DNA of 64,000 nt from Fusibacter sp. 3D3 (GTDB lineage: Bacteria; Bacillota; Clostridia; Peptostreptococcales; Acidaminobacteraceae): positions 180,168-244,167 of the forward strand of contig NZ_BDHH01000006.1 of NCBI RefSeq assembly GCF_001748365.1, in the 5' to 3' direction. Below the pieces are notes generated by a model. It worked only from the letters and a program-made list of their open reading frames with translations. It had not been told where the DNA came from and did no database searches. The position numbers were made by a program, and so were the translations under genes. Positions within the stretch are counted from its first letter, which is position 1, and every line of letters begins with the position of its first letter. This document shows positions 25,329 through 34,803 of the stretch, piece by piece.

Positions 25329-26267
25329 CTACATAAGTGCTTGTTCTGGGTCAATCATCTTCACAATTTTATTAGCAGTCAATATGAGCACTAACCCCAC
25401 AACAGCTTGGTACAAACCGCTTGCAGCTGCCATCCCAATATCACCTGATTGTGTCAACGCCCTGTAGACATAGGTGTCAATGACATTTGTTACGTTGTAT
25501 AAAATCCCCATGTTTTTAGGAATATTCCAAAACAAACCGAAATCACCATAAAAAATTCTACCTACTTTCAAGAGTGTTAATATAGTGATAACAGGCATTA
25601 TGCTGGGAATCGTAATGTGTTTGATTTGTTGCCATCTCGTTGCACCATCCACAGCTGCCGCCTCATAATAAGTTTTATCAATCCCTATAATTGCCGCCAA
25701 ATAAATGATGCTATCATAACCGGTCCACTTCCAAGTATTCACAGTTACTAGAATCCAAGGCCAAAATTTAGGTTCCGTGTACCAATTAATCGGTGCCATT
25801 CCAAAGGATTTTAAAACATTATTGATCATCCCCATATCAACACTCAGCAAAGAAAACACCAGATAACTCACAACAACCCATGATAAAAAATAGGGTAAGA
25901 AAAATATAGACTGATAAATCTTCGCAATTTTTTGGTTTCTGATTTCACCAAGTGCGATTGCAAGCCCCAGTGCAATGGTTACAGAAACCGTTATAAATAC
26001 AAGGTTATAAAGCAATGTATTTCTGGTGATAATCATCGCTTGATCACTGTTAAACAAATACTTGAAGTTCTCCATACCAACCCATTTACTGCCCCAAAAT
26101 CCCTTTGTATAATTGTAATCTTTGAAAGCTAATAAAATACCTCCCATCGGTAGATAGTTATTCGCAAGTAACGCGATCACTCCTGGGAGCATCATCACAT
26201 AAAGTGCTGCATTGTTTTTGTAATACAATTTGTTTTTCCTTTTCTTCGTCTTCTTAACTTTTTCCAT
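25329..26267 (-). CDS. ABC sugar importer permease, LplB/YteP type
   Basis: A 312-residue permease with six hydrophobic segments and the loop YEAAAVDGATRWQQIKHITIPSIMP. The start at 26267 is supported by GAGGGG; the longer frame lacks a site. First gene of the importer operon. The -10 box is at 26300-26305 and the -35 is poor, as expected for a promoter that needs an activator such as the AraC-type regulator next to it. Confidence 0.88.
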   Translation of the reverse strand: MEKVKKTKKRKNKLYYKNNAALYVMMLPGVIALLANNYLPMGGILLAFKDYNYTKGFWGSKWVGMENFKYLFNSDQAMIITRNTLLYNLVFITVSVTIALGLAIALGEIRNQKIAKIYQSIFFLPYFLSWVVVSYLVFSLLSVDMGMINNVLKSFGMAPINWYTEPKFWPWILVTVNTWKWTGYDSIIYLAAIIGIDKTYYEAAAVDGATRWQQIKHITIPSIMPVITILTLLKVGRIFYGDFGLFWNIPKNMGILYNVTNVIDTYVYRALTQSGDIGMAAASGLYQAVVGLVLILTANKIVKMIDPEQALM

Positions 26268-26299
26268 AAATGCATCCCCTCGCTTCATCTTCTAGTGAC

Positions 26300-26305
26300 A
26301 TTATA
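26300..26305 (-). promoter_or_regulatory. -10 box of the ABC importer operon
   Basis: TATAAT on the leftward strand, 33 bases before the start codon. The expected -35 position (complement of about 26323-26328, TTCTCT) overlaps the preceding terminator and is weak. Confidence 0.45.
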
Positions 26306-26321
26306 TGCCCCGATAATTAAA

Positions 26322-26351
26322 AAGAGAATGCACAGTCTTGTGCATTCTCTT
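26322..26351 (-). terminator. Terminator after the AraC-type response regulator
   Basis: AAGAGAATGCACA / TGTGCATTCTCTT, a 13-bp stem, loop of 4, followed leftward by TTTTTAATT. It separates the sensor unit from the importer operon. Confidence 0.8.
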
Positions 26352-26404
26352 ACATATTATTGTTCAATTTATTTCAATTTGGACAACAAATTTTTCCACC
26401 TTCA

Positions 26405-27991
26405 CTAGGACATATTTGCCTTTTCTCGATACTGTGACGGGGTAATTCCAATTTGCTTTTTGAATAACCTTGAGAAGTAATGTGGATCTGGAATGCCAAC
26501 GCGTTCCCCCACTTCATAAAGTTTTAAATCCGTTTCACATAGAAGGCCTTTCGCGGCTTGAAGTCTAATATCGTTTAAGTACTCGGATATATTAGAGCCC
26601 GTCTCTTTTTTAAACATGCGGCTCAGATAATAAGTGGACACATTGACTTCTGTGGCTAAATCATTCAAGGTTAATGCTTCTCTATAATGTCCCTTGATGA
26701 ATTTTATAGTGTCTTTGATAATATTGTTGATGTTGGTTTGCTTTAAGATATGAATATGCTCGGATACTTTGATTGCGATCTCTCTTAATATACTGATGAG
26801 TTCTGAATAGTGTGCCGATGCCTGTATCTGGTTATGAAGCGATACCGGTTCCAAGTTAAAGTCAATTGGATTTAATTGCGGTTCAACGAGTACAAAATTA
26901 TAAATATCATAAATGCATCTCACTATAAAACTGGTCAAATCCACTTGATGAAAAGTTTGATTGCTTTTTGTTATTTGCTCAATTTCTAAAATAGACTGTA
27001 AAGTTTCAACTTCATTTCCTATTTTAATGCTTCTCATCATCTGGAGTGCCATGGGTTCAATCACGCTTATTTCAGTATACTCTTGTAGTTTCAAATCTTC
27101 GTATAAGATGACACTCCCTCTCCCCAAGTAGAAACTGTAGTCAATAGCGGTTAAAACCTCATACGCTTTTTTGGATAACAACTCGGGTTCATAACAGGCC
27201 GCACTCATAGCTATAGTCACCGTGAGATCAAAACATTTTTTGCAAACATCAATTAATTCTTCTAACTTCGAGATCATAATCCCCTTGTCAATTGTATTCA
27301 CTATGAAAGCAACTCTTGAATTTCCTATATCCACACGTTCAAACTCAAATTGTTCTGAAAAAAGTTCTTCAAATGTATTGATCACACCGAATTTAATGAT
27401 GTTTCTATTGTATAAGTCCTCAATTTGAGAAATTTCAAGCAGCACCACCACAAAATGGTCTAACTTTATTTTAAAAGTATTGAGTTCTGCCTTAACCGAT
27501 TCGTCCACAGGAACAGCACTGATCATGATATCTCTCAATAATATTTCTTTTAATATTGGCAATGCTTTATTAAATCTCACTTCCCACTCTTTTTTTATAG
27601 ATTCATGCTGTAAATCATATTTGAGCTCCAGCGCTGCTTTTTTAATAACTTTAACGATTTCATCCAGTTTTGATGGCTTTAAAAGATAGTCAAAAGCACC
27701 CAGTTGCATCGCCTCATGAATGTAATCAAAATCTCTATAGCCCGTTAAAATAATAATTTTTGAATGTGCCACTAACGCCTTGACATTACGTATCATGGTG
27801 AGACCATCTACTTCTGGCATCTGAATATCAGTTAATATGATATCAGGTCTCAGTGTTTCAATTAGAGCCATCCCATCCACACCATTTGAAGCTTCAGCAA
27901 CAACATGACAACCTAATTGTTCCCAATTGATAACAGTCACAAGTCCTTTTCGTACTAGGGGTTCATCATCTATAATAATGACTTTAAACAT
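26405..27991 (-). CDS. YesN-like AraC-family response regulator
   Basis: A 528-residue regulator. Receiver domain first (phospho-Asp in LRPDIILTDIQMPEVDG, about 55), a variable middle, and a C-terminal AraC helix-turn-helix pair (about 430-525, with YYLSRMFKKETG and PHYFSRLFKKQIG). Partner of the YesM-like kinase whose gene ends 4 bases upstream. The likely target is the divergently placed but co-directional sugar importer. Confidence 0.9.
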   Translation of the reverse strand: MFKVIIIDDEPLVRKGLVTVINWEQLGCHVVAEASNGVDGMALIETLRPDIILTDIQMPEVDGLTMIRNVKALVAHSKIIILTGYRDFDYIHEAMQLGAFDYLLKPSKLDEIVKVIKKAALELKYDLQHESIKKEWEVRFNKALPILKEILLRDIMISAVPVDESVKAELNTFKIKLDHFVVVLLEISQIEDLYNRNIIKFGVINTFEELFSEQFEFERVDIGNSRVAFIVNTIDKGIMISKLEELIDVCKKCFDLTVTIAMSAACYEPELLSKKAYEVLTAIDYSFYLGRGSVILYEDLKLQEYTEISVIEPMALQMMRSIKIGNEVETLQSILEIEQITKSNQTFHQVDLTSFIVRCIYDIYNFVLVEPQLNPIDFNLEPVSLHNQIQASAHYSELISILREIAIKVSEHIHILKQTNINNIIKDTIKFIKGHYREALTLNDLATEVNVSTYYLSRMFKKETGSNISEYLNDIRLQAAKGLLCETDLKLYEVGERVGIPDPHYFSRLFKKQIGITPSQYREKANMS

Positions 27992-27995
27992 GATC

Positions 27996-29759
27996 TCACA
28001 TCCGTTCGTTTGGTAGTTTTAGAGTTAATTTTGTATAATATCCAAGTCTGCTGTTCACATGAATCCCGTAGATTTCACCAAAATGCAATTTAATCCTTTG
28101 GTTGACATTATCGAGCCCAATACTCTGCCTCGATTCCTCTTGAATCATCGTAACACGATTAAGACTCATGTCAAATCTCTGATTCAGTCTCGTTACTTCA
28201 GATGCTACAAGTCCCTTGCCATTATCAACGACCTCTACGATGATCAGATTTTCATTAGTAAATACTCTAACTAAAATGACGCCTTTATGTTGAATTTCTG
28301 AAACACCGTGTTTGATGGCGTTTTCAATGATCGGTTGCAATAAAAGCTGTGGAATCTTCAAACTCAGTGCATTATGCTCAAGTTCCCATTTGATTTCTAA
28401 ACGGTCTTCATAGCGCCTCATCATAATCACCAGATAATTTTTTACATATCCCAGTTCTTCTTTTAGCGTGATCAGTTTTATATCTCTGCTGATATTGGCT
28501 TCCAACATGCCTGAGAGTGCTGTAACCATTTCACTGATCTCAGGTGCATTGATCAGTTGTGCTCTCCAATTGATCGTTTCAAGTGTATTGAATAGAAAAT
28601 GGGGATTGATTTGAGCTTGCAATGCCTTGATTTGAACTTCACGCCTTAAAATCTGCTCATTAATAACCGTACTCATCAAATGATTGGTCTCGTAGATCAT
28701 TAAATCCAGTTGATCTGCAAGGTAACCCAACTCATCCTTGCGTTTTAAATTGAGTTTAGGTTCAACTTCACCTGATCGAAAAGCTTTGATATGCCCCACC
28801 AATTGATGTATTGGATTGACAATATCCATCGCTAGAAAAATCGTTAGTGCTGATAATATGAGGACTATAGGGATAAAAACTTTAATGACCCAGTTCGAAA
28901 CATCATTAAACTCTTTAAGCAATGCATCTTTTGAAAAACTCGTAATAATATACCAATCCACGGTATCCATTTTGATATAAGAAATTATACGGTCATTCCC
29001 CTTCCCTCTAATATAGCCCATCTTTTCAGCAAACAAAAGATTTTCAGCATTCATCCAAGACATATCTACTTTTTCAGAAAATACGATGTTATTATTCGGT
29101 GTTAAAATAGCCAGTTCTTTTAAAATATCCGATGACATTTGATCATAAGTCTTACTGAGCTCTTTTTCATCTATCAAGATAGCCATCAATCCTATTTCTT
29201 TGTATGTATATAGGTCATTGATAATGCGAGCCAAAAAAACATTGCGCTTATCACCGTCTTCATCTACAAACCAAACTGCCCCTCCTTTGGCTTCACGTGC
29301 AAGTGGCAATAGTGATGCATAAGGAATAATGGCCTCTATGTTCGCACGACCACTATTAGAATCATAAGAAAAAAACTGATTTTTTTTAGTAACGATGGTT
29401 ATAGATTGTATCGAATCAAAAGCCAATGCACGTTTCCTCAATATATTTTTAAGACTGTTGACATGATTGTAGTACTGAAATTTATCAGACTGGCCACTAT
29501 TGAGAACATCGTATATTTCTTGATCATAAAGCATATCTTGAGAGACTACTTTTACATTTTTCATAAAATCCTCTGTACGCATTCTAATGATCTTAAGTGT
29601 GTCCATCGTAAGACTAATAGCATGCGCCTCCATAACCGTATTGATTTTCACATAAAAAAATAACCCAATTAAAAGCATTGGCAATACAACTTGAATGTAA
29701 AAAACCAAAAGCAATTTAGACCGTATAGAAAGTTTTTGATAGTAGGTTTTAAACGGCAA
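27996..29759 (-). CDS. YesM-like sensor histidine kinase
   Basis: A 587-residue kinase: N-terminal membrane segment, dCACHE-like extracellular region (about 40-290), second membrane segment, HAMP (about 305-360), His-kinase domain with the phospho-His in NPHFLFNTLETINW (about 395-410), and an ATPase domain with QPIIENAIKHG and DNGKGL. The start codon is TTG (29759), preceded by GAGGTGG. Signals presumably arrive from the anchored binding protein encoded just upstream. Confidence 0.88.
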   Translation of the reverse strand: MPFKTYYQKLSIRSKLLLVFYIQVVLPMLLIGLFFYVKINTVMEAHAISLTMDTLKIIRMRTEDFMKNVKVVSQDMLYDQEIYDVLNSGQSDKFQYYNHVNSLKNILRKRALAFDSIQSITIVTKKNQFFSYDSNSGRANIEAIIPYASLLPLAREAKGGAVWFVDEDGDKRNVFLARIINDLYTYKEIGLMAILIDEKELSKTYDQMSSDILKELAILTPNNNIVFSEKVDMSWMNAENLLFAEKMGYIRGKGNDRIISYIKMDTVDWYIITSFSKDALLKEFNDVSNWVIKVFIPIVLILSALTIFLAMDIVNPIHQLVGHIKAFRSGEVEPKLNLKRKDELGYLADQLDLMIYETNHLMSTVINEQILRREVQIKALQAQINPHFLFNTLETINWRAQLINAPEISEMVTALSGMLEANISRDIKLITLKEELGYVKNYLVIMMRRYEDRLEIKWELEHNALSLKIPQLLLQPIIENAIKHGVSEIQHKGVILVRVFTNENLIIVEVVDNGKGLVASEVTRLNQRFDMSLNRVTMIQEESRQSIGLDNVNQRIKLHFGEIYGIHVNSRLGYYTKLTLKLPNERM

Positions 29760-29796
29760 TTGACTCCACCTCGCCTCTTTATTTTAGCGCACTATT

Positions 29797-31050
29797 CTAG
29801 TGTTTCAGCTCATTTAAAAGTGCTTCAACAGTTATTTGACCCTCTAACATCATTGGAAATTGAAAGATGATATGACGTTCCCATTTTGAACGATCCACAA
29901 GATGATCCACAGGTTTTACATGTTCGGCTACATCACTAAAATATGCGGTGACAAATTGATTTGTTTTTGGAGAATCCATTTCTAAACTGCTGATAAAACC
30001 TGGAAGCGCATCGAATTTCAGAACACTTTCTTTTGATACCAAATACTTCAAAAAAAGGATTGCAGCATCCTTCCGTGATTCATCTTCATAGCAATTAGAA
30101 CTTATATGAAAGTTGCCATTTCCAAGGCCATATGTAAGCCTTTTATTGGATTCATCATAAGGAAATGGGATGAATACAATCTCGTTATTTTTGCCAAGGT
30201 CCTCATTGATAAACCATGAGCCTTGGACGATCATCGCAGCCTTTCCATCCCTAAACAATTGATCTCGGCTGTAATCGTCGAGCATAAAAGCATCTTCTGG
30301 AAAAGCCTTTAAATCATATAAATATTTTATTTTATCAGCACCTATCTTCATGGCTTCAAACAACTCGAGCTCATCTGATTCAATTTCAACCCCTCCAATA
30401 GACGCCACTATATTTTGGTAGATATAACTCCCTTCTGGTGTGTTGTTATAAGCGATTGGCAAAACATTGAAACTTCTTAACCGCTTAACCGCATTCGCCA
30501 AATCCTCAAAGTTTTCAGGAACAGCAATGCGATAACGGTCTAAAATAGTCTTATTAATAAATAAGCCTTCATATATGAGCTCAAACGGAATGCTATAAAC
30601 ATGCTCCTTCGATAAGTATTCGCTATAAATGTCATCATCAAAAACTTGACCCCAACTCTGATCAGATTCAATTATTGGCTTTAAATCCGCGACCATCCCA
30701 AGCTCAATCAATTTTTCAAGGTCGGAACCAGGCCAAAGCCCAAATACATCTGGCGGATGATTTGAAGCAAAATCAGTTTTAAGATTATACAAGAAATCTT
30801 CTCCAGACATGGATTCATTAATCACAAGAATGTCTGGATGTTTTGAATTAAATTCATTTAAAACTTGATCCAAAATTCCTGATTTATTATCTTCACCCCC
30901 CCAAGAACTTACAAATCTAATCTCAATGGGTTCATTCTTGATCTCAAAGATTTCATTTAAAGTCTGCTTATTATGGGGATTAAAAAAAGCATCATATATT
31001 AAAAATATCATCAAAAGAACAATTAGAATCATATTGAATTTTTTAAACAT
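29797..31050 (-). CDS. Membrane-anchored extracellular solute-binding protein (sensor partner)
   Basis: A 417-residue family 1 solute-binding protein with an N-terminal hydrophobic segment (NMILIVLLMIFLIYDAFF) but no lipobox Cys, so it is anchored, not lipidated. It is encoded with the YesM/YesN pair, not with permeases, so it probably presents ligand to the kinase. GAGGTGAAC precedes the ATG at 31050. The substrate is unknown, though a sugar is likely. Confidence 0.75.
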   Translation of the reverse strand: MFKKFNMILIVLLMIFLIYDAFFNPHNKQTLNEIFEIKNEPIEIRFVSSWGGEDNKSGILDQVLNEFNSKHPDILVINESMSGEDFLYNLKTDFASNHPPDVFGLWPGSDLEKLIELGMVADLKPIIESDQSWGQVFDDDIYSEYLSKEHVYSIPFELIYEGLFINKTILDRYRIAVPENFEDLANAVKRLRSFNVLPIAYNNTPEGSYIYQNIVASIGGVEIESDELELFEAMKIGADKIKYLYDLKAFPEDAFMLDDYSRDQLFRDGKAAMIVQGSWFINEDLGKNNEIVFIPFPYDESNKRLTYGLGNGNFHISSNCYEDESRKDAAILFLKYLVSKESVLKFDALPGFISSLEMDSPKTNQFVTAYFSDVAEHVKPVDHLVDRSKWERHIIFQFPMMLEGQITVEALLNELKH

Positions 31051-31086
31051 GTTCACCTCGATTGCAGACATCATTCTCTACTCATT

Positions 31087-31092
31087 ATTATA
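31087..31092 (-). promoter_or_regulatory. -10 box of the sensor unit
   Basis: TATAAT on the leftward strand, 37 bases before the start codon. No good -35 found. Confidence 0.4.
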
Positions 31093-31109
31093 ACGTATAT
31101 ATGCAAAAA

Positions 31110-31147
31110 GTCCTTGGATAATATTGCGCACAAAATTATCCAAGGAC
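31110..31147 (-). terminator. Terminator of the LysE gene
   Basis: GTCCTTGGATAA / TTATCCAAGGAC, a 12-bp stem with a 14-base loop, then TTTTTGC leftward. Confidence 0.8.
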
Positions 31148-31181
31148 GAAAAATTAACTTTTAAAACACGATACTCTATAA

Positions 31182-31793
31182 CTAAAATGCATTTTCTAAG
31201 AAATTATAGATCAGTCTCAAGCCGTAAAATACAATGATGATCCCGCAAACACGATTTATGACAATTAAGATTTTGGTGCTCATTTGATGTTTAAAAGTTG
31301 AAATGATATTGGATAGACTGACAAACCAAGTCATTGAGGCGATACAAACGCCTGCTATAAATAGAAGCGCACTATTAGAATCCAGTGAAGCTCTATACGC
31401 TCCAAGTAATAAAGAGCCGTCAATAAGTGCTTGAGGGTTAAACCAAGTCACCAAACAAGCTGACGCAATAACCTTCGCAATCGGCAGGGCCTCAGTTACC
31501 GCTGCCTGTTCCTTAATTTCTGAATTCAAAAGGCCATGACCTATCTTGACGACTGCAATCCCCCCAACAAGGTATACGCCCATCTTCAGTAAAAAGAACT
31601 TTTCTAATAACCCGCCAATCCCCCAAAAACATGCAACCGCCAATGTTATGTCAAAAAATATGACAATCAGAGCCGTCAAAAGCGACCTCATGCGTTTGTC
31701 GCTAATCGCTGAATTTATAACAAATAAATTTTGGACACCAATAGGCGCCACATAAGCAAAACCCAATAAAAGTCCGTCCATAAAATACTTCAT
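31182..31793 (-). CDS. LysE/ArgO family amino-acid exporter
   Basis: A 203-residue protein with about six hydrophobic segments. The opening LLGFAYVAPIGVQNLFVINSA is typical of LysE/ArgO-type exporters, which pump out lysine, arginine or related solutes. It stands alone, with its own terminator. GGGGGG-rich site about 10 bases before the ATG. Substrate not determined. Confidence 0.85.
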   Translation of the reverse strand: MKYFMDGLLLGFAYVAPIGVQNLFVINSAISDKRMRSLLTALIVIFFDITLAVACFWGIGGLLEKFFLLKMGVYLVGGIAVVKIGHGLLNSEIKEQAAVTEALPIAKVIASACLVTWFNPQALIDGSLLLGAYRASLDSNSALLFIAGVCIASMTWFVSLSNIISTFKHQMSTKILIVINRVCGIIIVFYGLRLIYNFLENAF

Positions 31794-31931
31794 CCCAATA
31801 TGCCCCCCTCGTCAACTGTCTTCTCATTCTTATATTACCCGAGAACAATAAGGGATGCATTAACCACTTATGAACGTACATAATAATTCAAAAAAATACT
31901 ACGGATGCCTTAAAAAGTACGCAGTTCCGAT

Positions 31932-31960
31932 GTGACAAAGTCATGAAAAAAGGGTATAAT
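31932..31960 (+). promoter_or_regulatory. Promoter of the alarmone synthetase
   Basis: GTGACA (31932-31937), 17-bp spacer, TATAAT (31955-31960). It lies 33 bases before the ATG. Confidence 0.7.
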
Positions 31961-31992
31961 GTACTTAAATCAAAACATAAGGAGTACGTAAA

Positions 31993-32625
31993 ATGTATGA
32001 AACCCTGATGAAAGAAGAAATGAAACCATGGCGTGATTTACTGCTCGTCCATAAGTTTGCCGTCGATGAAATTCAGACAAAGCTTTCTATTTTAGATGAA
32101 GAATTTAGAAATATTCATGATTACAATCCCATTGAACATATAAGATATCGCGTTAAAAAACCCAATAGCATCACTGAAAAACTAGAAAGGCTGGGATTAG
32201 AACCGACCGTTGAAAATGCTAAGAACCATATTTTTGATATTGCAGGGATACGTATTATCTGCACATTTATCGCTGATATTTACAGCGTTGTAGAATTATT
32301 ATCCAAACAGCACGACCTAAAAATCGTGGCAATAAAAGACTATATTAAAAACCCAAAAGCAAATGGCTATAAAAGTCTTCACTTGCACGTTGAGTATCCC
32401 GTCTTTTTAAGCAGCGGCACCGTTCCCACAAGAGTTGAAATACAAATCAGAACCATAGCAATGGATTTTTGGGCCAGTATTGAACATAAAATATACTATA
32501 AATATCGTGAAAAGGCACCTACTAGTATCCAAAAACAATTAAAAGAATGTGCGGAACTCATCTCAGATCTCGATGATCGGATGTACGAACTCAAGCAATC
32601 TATAAATGATTTGGATCTGAATTAA
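31993..32625 (+). CDS. relQ: Small alarmone synthetase (RelQ/YjbM-like)
   Basis: A 210-residue GTP pyrophosphokinase with only the synthetase domain, lacking the HD hydrolase, TGS and ACT parts of long Rel. Motifs IEHIRYRVKKPNSI, DIAGIRIICTF, KDYIKNPKANGYKSLHL and VEIQIRTIAMDFWASIEHK are all present. It makes (p)ppGpp independently of the ribosome and is controlled mainly by transcription. Clear promoter and GGAG site. Its stop overlaps the convergent rarD stop by 4 bases. Confidence 0.9.
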   Translation: MYETLMKEEMKPWRDLLLVHKFAVDEIQTKLSILDEEFRNIHDYNPIEHIRYRVKKPNSITEKLERLGLEPTVENAKNHIFDIAGIRIICTFIADIYSVVELLSKQHDLKIVAIKDYIKNPKANGYKSLHLHVEYPVFLSSGTVPTRVEIQIRTIAMDFWASIEHKIYYKYREKAPTSIQKQLKECAELISDLDDRMYELKQSINDLDLN

Positions 32626-33542
32626 TAGATTTTATTTTCTAGTTGGATTTTTGAAACTTCCTTTTGACTTAGTATTTGATATTGAGAATAAGTAAAGAAT
32701 CCAAGACCTATCCAAATAAAAGCAAAGGCTATTAATGATTTTAAATCAAACGGTTCTTTAAAAACAAATACACCAAGAATTAAGCCGATCGTTGGGGCAA
32801 TATACTGTAAAAATCCGACAACACTTAAAGGCAAACGCTTCGCACCCTCGGCATAGAGCAATAAAGGCACCGCTGTCACAATGCCGCTAAGCGCAATTAA
32901 GCCCCAGTAATAAACCGGCAGATTTCCAGAAATACCACCCCCAGAAGCTTCAATGAAGACCAAAAAGAAGATTGATGGAATCCCCACTACAAGCGTTTCA
33001 AAGGCAAGTCCATTTAGAGAATCTAGTTTGGATTGCTTCTTAAGCAGTCCGTATATCGCAAATGAAAACGCCAAAATCAAAGCAATTATGGGCACTCTAC
33101 CATACATTAAAGTCTTCGCTAAAACACCAACACCTGCGAAGCCAATTCCTATCGTCTGAAGTTTAGTAAGACGCTCTTTAAAAAAAATCCCTCCAAATAA
33201 AGTTAAGACCAAAGGATTAATATAATATCCTAAGCTTGTCTCAATCACATAATTATTATTTATTGCCCCTATATAAACCAGCCAATTGATAGAAATGAAA
33301 AGTGCAGGCCCCAAAATTTTAAGCCAGTTTTGTGGATTTTTCAATATCTCACCGAATACACGGATCTGCTTTTTCATAACAAGGATTATAACGACAAAAA
33401 CAAATGACCATACAACCCTTTGAACAAATATTTCATAAGGGCTCATGACACGCATTAATTTCCAATAAAGTGGCAGCAATCCCCACAATGTAAATGCTGC
33501 ACCACCCATCGCTAGACCTTCAGCATATTTTTTTTGATCCAT
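32622..33542 (-). CDS. rarD: RarD-type EamA family permease
   Basis: A 306-residue transporter with ten hydrophobic segments. The opening GGAAFTLWGLLPLYWKLM is the RarD hallmark, and the middle AINNNYVIETSLGYYINPL is also specific. The transported solute is unknown. ATG with GAAGAGG ahead. Its last bases overlap the convergent alarmone synthetase gene. Confidence 0.87.
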   Translation of the reverse strand: MDQKKYAEGLAMGGAAFTLWGLLPLYWKLMRVMSPYEIFVQRVVWSFVFVVIILVMKKQIRVFGEILKNPQNWLKILGPALFISINWLVYIGAINNNYVIETSLGYYINPLVLTLFGGIFFKERLTKLQTIGIGFAGVGVLAKTLMYGRVPIIALILAFSFAIYGLLKKQSKLDSLNGLAFETLVVGIPSIFFLVFIEASGGGISGNLPVYYWGLIALSGIVTAVPLLLYAEGAKRLPLSVVGFLQYIAPTIGLILGVFVFKEPFDLKSLIAFAFIWIGLGFFTYSQYQILSQKEVSKIQLENKIY

Positions 33543-33575
33543 GGCAACCTCTTCAATTTTTATTTCGGTACACTA

Positions 33576-33603
33576 ATCATAACATGTTTTTTTTAAATAT
33601 CAA
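33576..33603 (-). promoter_or_regulatory. rarD promoter
   Basis: Leftward TTGATA (complement of 33598-33603), 16-bp spacer, TATGAT (complement of 33576-33581). Confidence 0.6.
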
Positions 33604-33628
33604 CTTTAATTAGAGGTCCGAAATAGGC

Positions 33629-34057
33629 TCACGCCATTTTGGATTTAACATAGTCTATGGCATCCTCTATGTAGCCCCCAAGTGCTTTTGGGACGACACC
33701 TGCAACAGTTATATTACATTTGTGAATGGGAATTAATATCTTAGCAGCCTCTGCAGATGAAATTGCCTCGGCCATTTTTGGGGTGAGCTCTCCCAATAAA
33801 GCATTTGCGCTGATAATGCCAATCGGGCCCATGATTATATCCATTTTGGGGGCATTGATGAGGATTGCATTCTCTCCTGTTGCCCCATAATTTGCACCTG
33901 ATCTGAGCATCAGCGAGGTTGCAAGTGCGTTAGTGCCCAGGGCATATAACTCTATAGCCTCTTGACCAAAAAAACCATTTGAATGTGCACTTCTTACGGC
34001 ATCAACAAGCGCCTTGCCTATACCACCGCCTTGTCCGTCGATTACTGCTATTTTCAT
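33629..34057 (-). CDS. DUF3842 family protein
   Basis: A 142-residue protein of the DUF3842 family. The opening MKIAVIDGQGGGIGKALVDA resembles a nucleotide-binding Gly-rich loop; the rest holds Gly/Ala turns and a NITVAGV segment. Function unknown. It follows the response regulator by 38 bases with its own AGGAG and may be the last gene of that operon. Confidence 0.75.
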   Translation of the reverse strand: MKIAVIDGQGGGIGKALVDAVRSAHSNGFFGQEAIELYALGTNALATSLMLRSGANYGATGENAILINAPKMDIIMGPIGIISANALLGELTPKMAEAISSAEAAKILIPIHKCNITVAGVVPKALGGYIEDAIDYVKSKMA

Positions 34058-34095
34058 TTATGATCTCCTCTTATAATCGTATTAAGTAAGTTATT

Positions 34096-34794
34096 TTAAA
34101 GTGTATTTTTTCTAAAGCGATAACCTGCGCCCCAAAGAGTCTCAATATATTGTGGATCAGAAGGATTAATTTCGATTTTTTCCCTAATTTTTCTGATATG
34201 CACAGTGACAGTTGCCACATCCCCTATACATTCCATGCCCCATATTTTTTCAAACAAATAATCTTTGTTGAAAACAATCTCAGGATTAGAGGCTAAAAAT
34301 AAAAGCAAATCGAATTCTTTCGTTGTCATGGTGATCTCTTCATCTTTTAAAAACACACGCCTCGTTTCAGGTTCTATCCTAAGTGTATTGTAATGAATTT
34401 CCTTTTGATGGGTCACGTTATTGGATTTTAAGCGTTCATATCTGGATAAATGCGATTTGATTCTCGCAACCAGCTCCTGAGGCGAAAAGGGTTTCGTAAT
34501 ATAATCATCGGCACCGATTCCAAGCCCTCTAATTTTATCAATTTCATCCTTTTTAGCGGATACGATAATAATGGGTATATCGAGTACTGGCCGCAATGTT
34601 CTACAAATTTTATAACCATCTACCTCTGGCAACATAATGTCTAAGATAATAAGATCGTATTGATTTTGAGTGGCCATTTTTAGACCTGCAGCACCGTTTG
34701 ATATAATATCCACACCAAATCCATTGATCTCTAAATAATCCCTCTCTAGTTCTGCTATATCCAGTTCATCTTCGATTATTAAAATACGTTTCAT
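34096..34794 (-). CDS. OmpR-family response regulator
   Basis: A 232-residue regulator: receiver domain with phospho-Asp in YDLIILDIMLPEVDG (about 52), the KPFSPQEL conserved region, and a C-terminal winged helix (about 125-228). AGGAG before the ATG. Partner of the kinase encoded just upstream. Likely controls the MacAB-like exporter of the same cluster. Confidence 0.92.
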   Translation of the reverse strand: MKRILIIEDELDIAELERDYLEINGFGVDIISNGAAGLKMATQNQYDLIILDIMLPEVDGYKICRTLRPVLDIPIIIVSAKKDEIDKIRGLGIGADDYITKPFSPQELVARIKSHLSRYERLKSNNVTHQKEIHYNTLRIEPETRRVFLKDEEITMTTKEFDLLLFLASNPEIVFNKDYLFEKIWGMECIGDVATVTVHIRKIREKIEINPSDPQYIETLWGAGYRFRKNTL

Positions 34795-34803
34795 ATAGTG
34801 CTC

